Part shown: positions 53,652 to 62,179 of the stretch, piece after piece | How the letters are laid out: each line of letters begins with the position of its first letter | Position numbering within the stretch: the stretch's first letter is position 1 | From: JAFGPL01 sp963781805 | Lineage (GTDB): Bacteria > Bacteroidota > Bacteroidia > Bacteroidales > UBA10428 | Length of the DNA stretch: 64,000 nt | Assembly (NCBI GenBank): GCA_963781805.1 | Contig: CAWAHF010000004.1 | Span: 5,270,001 to 5,334,000, forward strand | Reading direction: 5' to 3' | Notes under the pieces: generated by a model | Told to the model about the DNA's origin: nothing | Seen by the model: only the letters and a program-made list of their open reading frames with translations | The model's database searches: none | Made by a program: the position numbers and the translations under genes

Positions 53652-54513
53652 GGTGTGTATAAATTTGGGTTGATTCTAATGAACTATGTCCCAGGAACTG
53701 TTTTACTTCCTCTAATGTCATTCCCGATTGTAAAAGGTGTGTAGCAATTGAGTGGCGTAAAGTATGTAAACCAATTTCTTTTTGTATCCCGGCACTTTCA
53801 GCCAGTTTATGGATTCTTCTTATCAAAGCATTTCCGCAAAGACGTTTTACCTGCATGCTTAAAAAAAGTGCTTCCGGTTTGGTGTTTTTAAAGCTCCTTA
53901 TCTTTTCCCTAGCTACATAGATGTAATTCTCCAAATCGTCCTTTACGGCTTCTGTCATGGGTACATAGCGTTCTTTATAGTTCTTGCCTTTTCTCACATA
54001 GACCCGTTTTTCTTTCAGTAAAATATCATTGATGTCCAGGTTTATCCCTTCACTTCTACGCAAGCCACAGCCGTAATAAATGCTTAAAATTGCCCTGTCC
54101 CGGATTCCCAAAATATCATTGTCGCAAGCTTTGTACAGTGCTTTGATTTCAGTTTGTGTAAGTATGGTTTTGTTGGTTTCTTTGTCCTGTTTGGTCTTGA
54201 TGGGGATTTCAAAAAACGGCTTTCCTGTTTCCTGTAAGTACCTGCTAAAACGCTTTATTGCATTGATGTTGCTGGTTATGTAGTTATCGGACAGGCCACA
54301 GCTAAAACGCTTGTTTTTGCGGTTCTGTAAGTATTTGTGATAGTTGGTAAGGGTTTCCGGTTGGATGGCTTCAAGGTGGGTAATTTCAGAAGATTTCAAA
54401 TAAAAGAAAAAATCGTTTACATAGCGTACTGATGCGTAAACCGTGCTATCGGCGTATTCCAAGGTTTTCAGCCACTTTTCAAAGGATTCGGAGAGTATAA
54501 CGTTTATTTCCAT
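53635..54513 (-). CDS. Tyrosine recombinase A, element 3
   Basis: 292 residues, very similar to the unit 1 copy along its whole length (MEINVILSESFEKWLKTLEY). Full catalytic set. Its end is LAHEC rather than LANE because of the small insertion at the A/B junction. Confidence 0.92.
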   Translation of the reverse strand: MEINVILSESFEKWLKTLEYADSTVYASVRYVNDFFFYLKSSEITHLEAIQPETLTNYHKYLQNRKNKRFSCGLSDNYITSNINAIKRFSRYLQETGKPFFEIPIKTKQDKETNKTILTQTEIKALYKACDNDILGIRDRAILSIYYGCGLRRSEGINLDINDILLKEKRVYVRKGKNYKERYVPMTEAVKDDLENYIYVAREKIRSFKNTKPEALFLSMQVKRLCGNALIRRIHKLAESAGIQKEIGLHTLRHSIATHLLQSGMTLEEVKQFLGHSSLESTQIYTHLAHEC

Positions 54514-54553
54514 TACGATGGTTTTTATTACCCCGCTTTTCCGTTTTGGCGGG

Positions 54554-57331
54554 CTACTGGGATACTGCCTTTAAGTTACTGGTTTCGTTTGCTTTAAGTA
54601 TCCCATTTTTGTTTTGGGATACGTTTGGGATACGGGATACTGATTTTTTTACATTTTCTAAAGCTTCATCCAGTGCGGTTTTTACATGCTGCTGTAATTC
54701 CCTGTATTCATCGGGTTTTATGATTTGGTATTCAAAGCCCTGGCGGAACTTGTTGCCCCCGGTTATTTTTATGTAATTGTTGCGCAATAACTCTATGATA
54801 TAGCGGTTGCAACTGCTCGAAGCCATGCGGAAGGTTTCCCTGATTTCTTTACCGTAAAAGCTTTCTTTACCGCTGGTTTGCAGCCAGTTTTTAAGCCTTT
54901 CAAAAAATTCACGGGTTGCCCTGGGCAGTTCATCGGCTTTGGCCAAAAGCACGTCTTTTAAAAGTACGTTTGCCCACTCGATGTCCTCTAATGTAGTTTC
55001 GATGTACCTTTCTCCTGTTTCCTGGTCGGTCTTTATTTCACGCTGGTATTGATGATAAAAAGTAATTGTCTCGATTACCGCTAAATAATGGGCATTCGTC
55101 CTTAATGGCTTAAAAACGTGTTCAGGGAGCTTTAACAGTTCGGCAAAAGGGTTGCGTACTTTTACTGGCCTTAACACGGTTTGCATGTCCTTAAAAAACT
55201 CTTTCAACTCATTTTCTTCCCTGGTCTTTACTTTTCCTGCAGATAACTTTCTTTGATAGTCCATAATCATTTCTTTATGTTCTTTGCTGCCATCGAGATA
55301 AATCAATAAACTGCGGTTGGCATTGTCCTCGTAAAGCTTTTCCCTTGTGGTTGTCCCGGCCAGGCAAATCGGGCCTTCGACCTGTACGCTGATTGTGCGC
55401 CAGTTGCCTTTGCTGTCTTTGATGGGTAATGTTTTGGATATTCGTTTCTTGCTTTGCAGTTCCCGCAAAGGGTACAATACATTTTCTGCCCCGTCCATGT
55501 CCTCGATTAATACAAGCTTGTGTTTTAATTCCTTGCGGTCGAAGTAGTAAAAAGCGTTCTCGCTCAGGATGGTTACTTCAAGTTTGTGCTGTTCGGGTAT
55601 CAGTTCGCTTATTTTCTCCTGCAGGTAAGTTTTGCCTGTTCCCGATGCGCCCAGGCTGATTATGTGCAAAGGTTGTTCCCGTAAGCGGCTTGTAAATACC
55701 AGGTACATTAACAAGCGGTTGTTTTCTTCGCCTATCATCCCGGTTCTGCCGATGTCGGTGTTTGTCCGCTCCATCAGCTTGGGTGCGCTCAGATAGTTTA
55801 CTGCTTTCCTGTACCGTTGTTCTGTCAGTTGCCGGGCTTGTGGCTTCTGCTCCTTCATGCTCTCGATTTTGCTTAACCTGTATTGCTCTATCTGTTCGGT
55901 CATTTCTGCGATTGCCCGCTTTACTGTGTTTGTTCCGGTTTCCAGTTGCTCACAGGCCTTGTTAATGAACTTCTCTAAGTAATCGCTGTGGTATAAATCG
56001 AGTGTGTGCCGGATGCTGTGTAATGGGTCGTTTGTGTCGGTTCTGCTGATTTTTAAGGTAATGCGTAGCCTGTCTAATTGTTGTAAATTGATTCCTCCCA
56101 GGATAATGATTTGCAGTTCTTCGGTGGTGTAGGTAATAAATTCCGGATTCTTGGTATTCAGTTTTCCGGTGGTTCTCGGCGGTTCTGGCAGGGGTTCGCT
56201 TTTTTCTTCTGCTTCTTCTTCATTATTTTCAACTAAAAGAAAAAGTTTCCGGTTCTCTAAAAGGTGGGTAAATATTTCCGGTTCATGGCCTTGCAAAAGG
56301 CTGTTTATGTCTTCGTCTTCGGGGGTTTCAATGTAGCTTATGGATATTCCAGGGACAAGTTCTTTTAATTCGCTTTCGAGCTTTGTTATTGCCTTTCTTC
56401 CCGGGTCGTCACCATCAAAAAACAGGATGATTTCTTTCAGGTGTTTCAGGGCTTTTACAGCTTCCCGGTGTTCATCGGTAAAACCGTTCGTTCCGTACAG
56501 TGCAAGGATTGAAAAGCGTTTGGTTATGCTTGTTATTTGCTGTAATGTGGCTGCGTCTATGATTGCCTCGGTCAGTATCAACCTGGTTGTTTCCGGTTCC
56601 GGGTAGTTTGGGTAAAGTCCCTGCCTGTCTTTTAAATAATAATGCTTTGATTTATCGTTGTTCGTGATACTGCGGCCGTAAAGGCTTACAATGTTTCCGG
56701 CTTTATCCTTTATTGGGAAGATGATACAGTCTTTTGCAAAGGCGGTGTAAGTTGTACCGTTTGCGTTTGGTACGCTGCCCTTGTAAGGGATTAATAAACC
56801 TGCGTCGACACAGGCTTTTGTGTCTGCTTCATCGAGCTTGCCCCGGTGGTGGAACTGGCCGGAGTTATAACCAACCTCTAATAATTCGTAGTTTATGCTT
56901 CGGCTTTTCAGGTATTCTTTGGGCTTTATGGCTACCGGGTGGTTCAGGTTGTTTTGGAAGTAAGCAAAAAATTTGGTTAAGGTTTCAGTGTGGTTCTTGT
57001 TCTGCTTTGGTTGACTCTCTTGTTGTTTCGGGTTGTTGTTTTTCCGATAGCTATCGGAAGGTTTTATTTCCCCTGCCAGTTCAGTAGCCTTTAAAATAGC
57101 CTCATGCTTGCTGCAGTTTTCTTTTAGTTGGATAAACTCGATTACATCACCGTTCTTGCCACAACCAAAGCAGTTGAAGGTATTTGTTTTGTCGTATATT
57201 TTCATGCTGGCCGTGTCATCGGCATGGAAGGGACATTTAACCATTCCGTTTTTATCAGACTGTAAACCGTAATGTTTTAGAACTGTGTATATGCTTAAAC
57301 GCTGCTTTATGTCTTGGATTTCCATCGGCAA
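54554..57331 (-). CDS. CHC2 primase-TOPRIM-AAA ATPase fusion, element 3
   Basis: 925 residues (MPMEIQDIKQRLSIYTVLKH). The zinc ribbon is CPFHADDT...CFGCG, TOPRIM LTEAIIDAAT and FFDGDDPGR, Walker A GASGTGKT, Walker B LVLIEDMDGA. The N-terminal half is clearly diverged from units 1 and 2. Winged helix FYGKEIRETFRMASSSCNRY. The tail SVSRIPNVSQNKNGILKANE... is encoded by GTATCCC iterons. Confidence 0.88.
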   Translation of the reverse strand: MPMEIQDIKQRLSIYTVLKHYGLQSDKNGMVKCPFHADDTASMKIYDKTNTFNCFGCGKNGDVIEFIQLKENCSKHEAILKATELAGEIKPSDSYRKNNNPKQQESQPKQNKNHTETLTKFFAYFQNNLNHPVAIKPKEYLKSRSINYELLEVGYNSGQFHHRGKLDEADTKACVDAGLLIPYKGSVPNANGTTYTAFAKDCIIFPIKDKAGNIVSLYGRSITNNDKSKHYYLKDRQGLYPNYPEPETTRLILTEAIIDAATLQQITSITKRFSILALYGTNGFTDEHREAVKALKHLKEIILFFDGDDPGRKAITKLESELKELVPGISISYIETPEDEDINSLLQGHEPEIFTHLLENRKLFLLVENNEEEAEEKSEPLPEPPRTTGKLNTKNPEFITYTTEELQIIILGGINLQQLDRLRITLKISRTDTNDPLHSIRHTLDLYHSDYLEKFINKACEQLETGTNTVKRAIAEMTEQIEQYRLSKIESMKEQKPQARQLTEQRYRKAVNYLSAPKLMERTNTDIGRTGMIGEENNRLLMYLVFTSRLREQPLHIISLGASGTGKTYLQEKISELIPEQHKLEVTILSENAFYYFDRKELKHKLVLIEDMDGAENVLYPLRELQSKKRISKTLPIKDSKGNWRTISVQVEGPICLAGTTTREKLYEDNANRSLLIYLDGSKEHKEMIMDYQRKLSAGKVKTREENELKEFFKDMQTVLRPVKVRNPFAELLKLPEHVFKPLRTNAHYLAVIETITFYHQYQREIKTDQETGERYIETTLEDIEWANVLLKDVLLAKADELPRATREFFERLKNWLQTSGKESFYGKEIRETFRMASSSCNRYIIELLRNNYIKITGGNKFRQGFEYQIIKPDEYRELQQHVKTALDEALENVKKSVSRIPNVSQNKNGILKANETSNLKAVSQ
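54559..54640. repeat. Iterons of element 3 (GGGATAC type)
   Basis: Five exact 7-bp copies: GGGATAC at 54559, 54616, 54627 and 54634, and the inverse GTATCCC at 54598. They lie within the primase 3' end, 40 to 120 bp from the recombinase A start. Two are head to tail without a gap. Confidence 0.82.
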
Positions 57332-57359
57332 AAATTTTTTAAAAAAGTTTAATAGAACA

Positions 57360-57441
57360 AATACGTTTCAAAGGTAACGTATTCTTTCTAATAAGCAAAA
57401 TAAATCCTGTTTGCTTACAACTTTTTTGTTTTGTACTTTTG
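57360..57441 (+). promoter_or_regulatory. Operator and promoter region, element 3
   Basis: Inverted repeats AATACGTT/AACGTATT (57360-57383) and AAGCAAA/TTTGCTT (57394-57416) lie in the divergent gap. TTTG (57410-57413), a 20-nt spacer and TACTTTTG (57434-57441) make a near-perfect Bacteroidota promoter for the regulator at 57477. The operators differ from those of elements 1 and 2, matching a different regulator. Confidence 0.7.
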
Positions 57442-57476
57442 CTTAATAATTGATTTTGTTGTTTTAATTAGATAGT

Positions 57477-57803
57477 ATGAGTTTCGGACAACGATTATTA
57501 GAAGCAAGAAAAAAGGCCGGATTATCCCAAGAAGATTTGGCCAAACAATTGGGCACAAAAGGCCCTGCCATTGGCCGCTATGAGAGAGACGAGATGAAGC
57601 CAAGCATTGAAGTGGCCGCAAAGATGGCCGATATACTTGACGTTTCTTTAGATTACCTGGTAGGTAAAACTGATGTTCAGATGGATAAGACTATTTTTAA
57701 ACGTGTCATGGAATTGAGTAAATTCTCTGACGAAGATAAGAACCACATTTTTGCCGTACTGGATGCCTTTATTGCAAAGAGGAAGATTCAAAGTATTCTA
57801 TAA
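57477..57803 (+). CDS. XRE-family regulator, element 3
   Basis: 108 residues: MSFGQRLLEARKKAGLSQED, GRYERDEMKPSIEVAAKMAD, then LDYLVGKTD and a C-terminal helical tail (FSDEDKNHIFAVLDAFIAKR). Same family and place as the other regulators but clearly divergent, especially in the recognition helix (KQLGTKGPAIGRYER). Confidence 0.9.
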   Translation: MSFGQRLLEARKKAGLSQEDLAKQLGTKGPAIGRYERDEMKPSIEVAAKMADILDVSLDYLVGKTDVQMDKTIFKRVMELSKFSDEDKNHIFAVLDAFIAKRKIQSIL

Positions 57804-57805
57804 AA

Positions 57806-57832
57806 AAACCCGGATTTGCCGGGCTTTAGATT
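57806..57832. terminator. Terminator after regulator, element 3
   Basis: AAACCCGG-ATTTG-CCGGGCTTT, a stem with one bulged base, between convergent genes. Confidence 0.75.
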
Positions 57833-57835
57833 TTG

Positions 57836-58354
57836 TCATTTTAATATAACAAAAGGAGCTTTTATACTTCTAAATCTTTTACAATATCTATAAAGTAAGT
57901 TCTTTTCGGAAGATTCTAACCAACCACATTGGGCAGTTTGTAACCCTTCAATATCTTTTTCCAGAACTATCCCACTCTTAAACACTAATTTATTATTTTT
58001 AAAAAATAGTATTTTACTTTGAACAGTTGCCATATCTGCGCCAGTATAAGCAAAAACCCAATTTTTTTGCATTTGTTTTAATAATTCAATATCATTGGTT
58101 TTATAAACCTTTTTAGGCAATAGTCTATCTTTTGAGTCATTATCTTCTTTATTAAAAATAATGTAGGCTTTCCATTCGCCATCACTAAGATCTAAAGATT
58201 TTAACAATCCCACAGTATCTCCAATGCTATGATCTTCTTGTTTTGTATCTATTGAAGAAGAATCAATAACTATAGGAAAGCTAATTATATATTTGATAAT
58301 AAATCCAATAACAATAATGAAAACTAATATTAAAATAATCTTCTTCATTTTCAA
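57836..58354 (-). CDS. Membrane-anchored candidate immunity protein for tip 4
   Basis: 172 residues with an N-terminal anchor (KIILILVFIIVIGFIIKYII) and a globular periplasmic part. ATG overlaps the tip 4 stop by 4 bp (ATGA), so the two are translationally coupled. No recognised family; role inferred from position. Confidence 0.62.
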   Translation of the reverse strand: MKMKKIILILVFIIVIGFIIKYIISFPIVIDSSSIDTKQEDHSIGDTVGLLKSLDLSDGEWKAYIIFNKEDNDSKDRLLPKKVYKTNDIELLKQMQKNWVFAYTGADMATVQSKILFFKNNKLVFKSGIVLEKDIEGLQTAQCGWLESSEKNLLYRYCKRFRSIKAPFVILK

Positions 58355-59145
58355 GGATTAACTTTTAATTTACCTTTTCGATGGATTATATGTCCATTGT
58401 TTTTCTTTACTAAATTCTCGTCAGTCACAACTCCTCCTGGATAATAGACTCTAACATCAGAGCCATAAATATCTGATTTCGTATCTACTTTATTTTGAAA
58501 TTGTGTCATAACGCTATTTTCAAAAATACCCGGTATTGCAGTCCTACACCCACCAACAAGATTAATATGCGCACCACTTGAAAATGCTTCACTATTAAAA
58601 TCTCCTGGATCAAAATTTTCACCAGAACCAGCATAACCAACATCTAAATCTCCAGGAGTGGAGTGTCCCACGTAGTAAAAGCTCGTTATTTGGTCATTCG
58701 CTCTCGAATCACCACCAGTTTTTTCGTTTACATAATCCACGATTTCATCGGACTTACTAACAACCTTTACATTAATCCCTTTTTTTTCTGCTTTTGCCGT
58801 GTATTTATCTAATGTTTTTGAATCATACCCAGCTCCTTCGGTAGCATCATTATATATTATCCATGTTACTCCTTCTCCTTCTTTCTTAGTATGCTTCTGT
58901 GCAGCTTTTGCTTTATATAAACCATTAGTTAAAAAATGTTCCTTATTTTTATGTCCACCTTTTTCTTCATCTCCAGGACTTCCAGACACAACAATCCCTT
59001 CCATTCCATTTGGGTCAATAAATAAGATGGGATTATTAAATGTATACGCATTTGGAGACCATTCAGGATATTTCTCAGCAAGTGGATCAATTGAGTGAAA
59101 CCTTCCCAACTGCGGGTCATACATCCTAGCGCCGTAATCGTACAT
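58351..59145 (-). CDS. Orphan RHS C-terminal tip 4, caspase-like
   Basis: 264 residues from MYDYGARMYDPQLGRFHSID; RHS core ends NNPILFIDPNGMEG. The toxin part has the alternating strand-helix pattern of a caspase fold: VTWIIYNDATEGAGYDSKTL, then VKVVSKSDEIVDYVNE, then a catalytic-type His161 in SFYYVGHSTPGDLDVG and Cys200 in INLVGGCRTAIPG. His and Cys at the ends of successive strands are the caspase/gingipain dyad arrangement. Predicted cysteine peptidase; the target is unknown. Confidence 0.72.
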   Translation of the reverse strand: MYDYGARMYDPQLGRFHSIDPLAEKYPEWSPNAYTFNNPILFIDPNGMEGIVVSGSPGDEEKGGHKNKEHFLTNGLYKAKAAQKHTKKEGEGVTWIIYNDATEGAGYDSKTLDKYTAKAEKKGINVKVVSKSDEIVDYVNEKTGGDSRANDQITSFYYVGHSTPGDLDVGYAGSGENFDPGDFNSEAFSSGAHINLVGGCRTAIPGIFENSVMTQFQNKVDTKSDIYGSDVRVYYPGGVVTDENLVKKNNGHIIHRKGKLKVNP

Positions 59146-59152
59146 CCTTACG
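59133..59152. other. Attachment-type direct repeat att4
   Basis: CGTAATCGTACATCCTTACG, 7635 bp right of att3. The CGTAA and TTACG arms are conserved while the central bases differ (ACATC versus ACCAT). Confidence 0.78.
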
Positions 59153-59326
59153 CTAAAAAAATGATGTTTTCCGGGCTTCTTACCTGCTCAAAAACAGCTT
59201 ATTCAAAGAACCTTATACGCCCCTAAAATACAGTTTTTTTCTTTTAATTGAACTTTTCTTTTAATGTTTTAATGTGACTATCTTTTTTTCTGATTCATGC
59301 ACGTATTTATAATAAAATTTAATAAT

Positions 59327-59482
59327 ATGAAGAATACACTTAAAAACATCATTAAGATTCTGGGTATAAAACACCGAGAAGTTGACAACACAGAAGAGAC
59401 TAAGCAACGACTAATTAAAAACATGAAGCATTTAAACCCGGATTTTGAAGTAAAAAAGGGTTCTGGCTTAGAAGATGTTTAG
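59327..59482 (+). CDS. Small hypothetical protein at the end of element 4
   Basis: 51 residues from the ATG at 59327 (MKNTLKNIIKILGIKHREVD); 10 more are possible from 59297. It is lysine-rich and has no motif. It takes the place of the 117-residue gene of elements 1 and 2 but on the opposite strand. It may be real or chance. Confidence 0.4.
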   Translation: MKNTLKNIIKILGIKHREVDNTEETKQRLIKNMKHLNPDFEVKKGSGLEDV

Positions 59483-59524
59483 GTTGGTGCTCCGGTTCCC
59501 CCATCCCTGCCACGTCCTACAGCT

Positions 59525-59607
59525 TTAACATAACATGAAGTTATATAACAGCCTACTTTTAGCGGTATGACTGTGTTTTCGGCAGTCATATAACCAAATT
59601 ATGTTAA
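59525..59607. other. Long conserved hairpin, element 4
   Basis: TTAACATAA / TTATGTTAA outer arms and GTTATATAAC-type inner arms are kept. The apical part is replaced by a perfect TATGACTG / CAGTCATA hairpin. The gene-free interval 59483-60304 follows. Confidence 0.62.
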
Positions 59608-59761
59608 GCACGTTCTCGCCCTTCGTTCCTCCGGGCTGCGCTCCGTGCCCGCTTCCGGCCATGTCAGGGATGGGGGCGACAGTGCCAGTTTTAAAGTCCG
59701 TCTTTCTTTTTTTTCAATTAAAAGAAAAAGTCAATGTTTACCGTATGTTGATGATGATGTA

Positions 59762-59839
59762 CTGTTGGAACGGGCAATAACCCCAAGCAGGATGTTTCAG
59801 TTTACACGGGAGTTTCCGGGGTTATTCTCGTTTCAATAG
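59762..59839. other. Stem shared with element 3
   Basis: CTGTTGGAACGGGCAATAAC (59762 onward) pairs with GGGGTTATTCTCGTTTCAAT-AG (59818-59839). Compared with element 3 the apical sequence is new and one C-G/U-G change preserves the pairing. Confidence 0.55.
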
Positions 59840-59932
59840 TTCAAAATAAATGGTTTACACCGCTTTGTCTTTGGGGTGGGTGGTCGGGGGTTTGGTGTGC
59901 GTCGGGCGTGCGGCTATTTGGCGAAGCCCTTG

Positions 59933-60016
59933 TACATAATGTGACTTATGTGACAGCCGAAAACACTGTATTTATACCGCTTAAAATAGGCTGCTTACAT
60001 AAGACCACATTATGTA
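59933..60016. repeat. Large imperfect inverted repeat in element 4
   Basis: TACATAATGTGACTTATGTG-ACAGCC (59933-59958) faces GGCTGCTTACATAAGACCAC-ATTATGTA (59989-60016) around a 30-nt loop. Both arms also contain internal ACATAA/TTATGT half-palindromes. It is found only in this element. Confidence 0.75.
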
Positions 60017-60304
60017 AAATAGCTTTGGGTTGTTTTTTCCTGGCGTGTCTTTTTGTTTGTCGGGTTGGCGCAGCTCTTTGCTTTTGGCTTTTTACCGCTT
60101 AAAATCAATTAAAAGAAAAAACAAAAGCAATGTGCTGCAAGTGCGCTGGACAAAAAGCATGACAGGAAAAACAACAGAAGGGACGGCGAGCGGAAGGGCA
60201 AAAAAGACAGGGGGAGTTTTAATAAATACCTTTAAAAGCTGGTCAACTATCATTTATTAAAACGGCTGGGTTTTTTGCCCTGTGGGTTTCTGGTGGGATT
60301 TCTT

Positions 60305-61273
60305 TTATTTCCAGTTTAATGGATGCAGCTTTTCCAGTTTGCTTTGCAGGTTGTCCAGGTTGTTTAATTGGTATCGTTCTGTACTGCTTACATATTTATG
60401 ACCTGCAAAGTATTGTACTTGTCTTAGATTGTAGGTTTTCAGCCAGTTTGTTATCACGCTTGCCCGTATTTGTTTTGGGTTCTGTATTTCAGGGTTTGTT
60501 TTCTGTACTGCTTTAAACAGGTGTAACAAGCTGTTTTTAATGTTCTCACTTCCGTTGATACTGATAAATAACTGGTTTTCGATTTGTATTTTATTGATTC
60601 TGTCCGGCTTTCTGGTTGGTCTTGGTTCTGTAATTTCGTTTAATATCTTCGTCCTGGTTTCGGTTAAGTATTCGTGTAGTTCCAGTATTTGAAAGGGTTT
60701 TAACTCTAATTTACGGCTGTTCCTTCGGCGATTGCCGGGGATATATATTTTACCTTCCTTTAGTTTCAGGTGGTTGGGTTCAAGCTGTTTCAGTTCTTCG
60801 GTGGTTACTCCCTGGTAAATCAATAAGCCTAAAATAATTTTGTTTCGTTTGCCTCTGTTGTCTTTAGTATCAAAGGTTTGATAAAGGTTTTCAAGTGCTT
60901 CAAAAGCAATAATTCCGCTTATTGCTTTCTTATGTGTTCCTTTTAAATTAAGGTTGGCAGCCGGATTAATGATTTTGGGATTGCCCTTTTTCAGGTATTC
61001 GTAATAATTGCGGATGCTCCTTAGTTTGCTGTTAATGTGTTTCTTGCTGTTGCTTTCTAATTTGCAGTAATCAATGAAGTTTAATAAATCGTTGTACCTG
61101 GTTTCTTCCGGCTGTAGCCTTTCAGATTCAAGCCAGTTTATAAAATATCCTGTGTAGTTCGATTTCTGGCGGATTGTGTTTTTATTATTGCCAAGCTCCT
61201 GCAGGTAGGTTTTAAAGTCCTTTAGTTTGCTTTGTATTTCACTGTTAAAGCTATATTCAGGTTTCTTATTCAT
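60305..61273 (-). CDS. Tyrosine recombinase B (degenerate), element 4
   Basis: 322 residues (MNKKPEYSFNSEIQSKLKDF). It keeps the GVTTEE and PKQIRAS changes and the AGHKYVSSTERY His/Tyr segment. It is more diverged than the other three, and the changes at Arg I and HxxR are nevertheless conserved, so they are a family feature rather than a recent mutation. Confidence 0.85.
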   Translation of the reverse strand: MNKKPEYSFNSEIQSKLKDFKTYLQELGNNKNTIRQKSNYTGYFINWLESERLQPEETRYNDLLNFIDYCKLESNSKKHINSKLRSIRNYYEYLKKGNPKIINPAANLNLKGTHKKAISGIIAFEALENLYQTFDTKDNRGKRNKIILGLLIYQGVTTEELKQLEPNHLKLKEGKIYIPGNRRRNSRKLELKPFQILELHEYLTETRTKILNEITEPRPTRKPDRINKIQIENQLFISINGSENIKNSLLHLFKAVQKTNPEIQNPKQIRASVITNWLKTYNLRQVQYFAGHKYVSSTERYQLNNLDNLQSKLEKLHPLNWK

Positions 61274-62141
61274 TGGCCAGATGGGTATAAATTTGCGTAC
61301 TTTCTAAACTGCTATGTCCTAAAAACTGGCTAACTTCTTCTAATGTCATTCCGCTTTGTAGTAGGTGCGTGGCTATCGAGTGCCGTAAAGTATGTAACCC
61401 GATTTCCTTTTGTATGTTGGCATTAACTGCAAGTTTGTGAACCCTTTCTAACAGGGCATTTCCGCACATTCTTTTTACCTGCATACTTAAAAGTAAGGCT
61501 TCGTTTTTTTTGTCTTTAAAACTCTGTATCCGTTCCCTTGATTGATAAATGTAGTTTTCTAAATCGTCCTTTACTGCTTCGGTCATTGGTACATATCTTT
61601 CTTTATATCCCTTGCCAGACCTTACAAAAAGTAGTTTTTCTTTTAACAGGACGTCTTTTAAATCAAGGTTTGCGCCTTCGCTACGTCTCAGGCCACAACC
61701 GTAATAAACACTTAATATTGCCCTGTCCCGGAAGCCTAAAATATCATTATTGCAAGTTTTGTAAAGTGCTTTAATTTCTTTCAGGGTTAAAATAGTTTTG
61801 GTGGTTTCTTTGTCCTGTTTGGTTTTTATTCCTACCTCAAAAAATGGCTTTTCTGTTTCCTGTAAATACCTGCTAAAACGCTTTATTGCATTGATGTTGC
61901 TGGTTATATAATTGTTTGATAAGCTGCCGTTTTGCCGTTTGTTTGTTCTGGTCTGTAAATGCTTGTAATATCCGCTTATTGCTTCGGGTTGCACTGCTTC
62001 AAGGCTTGATATTTCAGAAGATTTCAGATAAAAGAAAAAGTCATTTACATAGCGAACCGATGTGTAAACCGTACTCGGTGCATAGTCTAATGTTTTCAAC
62101 CATTTTTCAAAGGATTCGGAGAGTACAACGTTTATTTCCAT
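61266..62141 (-). CDS. Tyrosine recombinase A, element 4
   Basis: 291 residues (MEINVVLSESFEKWLKTLDY). Catalytic set complete (CGLRRSEGANL, SGKGYKERYVPM, GLHTLRHS, LGHSSLES, Tyr in QIYTHLANE). Overlaps recombinase B by 8 bp. Confidence 0.92.
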   Translation of the reverse strand: MEINVVLSESFEKWLKTLDYAPSTVYTSVRYVNDFFFYLKSSEISSLEAVQPEAISGYYKHLQTRTNKRQNGSLSNNYITSNINAIKRFSRYLQETEKPFFEVGIKTKQDKETTKTILTLKEIKALYKTCNNDILGFRDRAILSVYYGCGLRRSEGANLDLKDVLLKEKLLFVRSGKGYKERYVPMTEAVKDDLENYIYQSRERIQSFKDKKNEALLLSMQVKRMCGNALLERVHKLAVNANIQKEIGLHTLRHSIATHLLQSGMTLEEVSQFLGHSSLESTQIYTHLANE

Positions 62142-62179
62142 TACGACGGGTTTTTTATTGGCATATACTGTGTTTTCCG

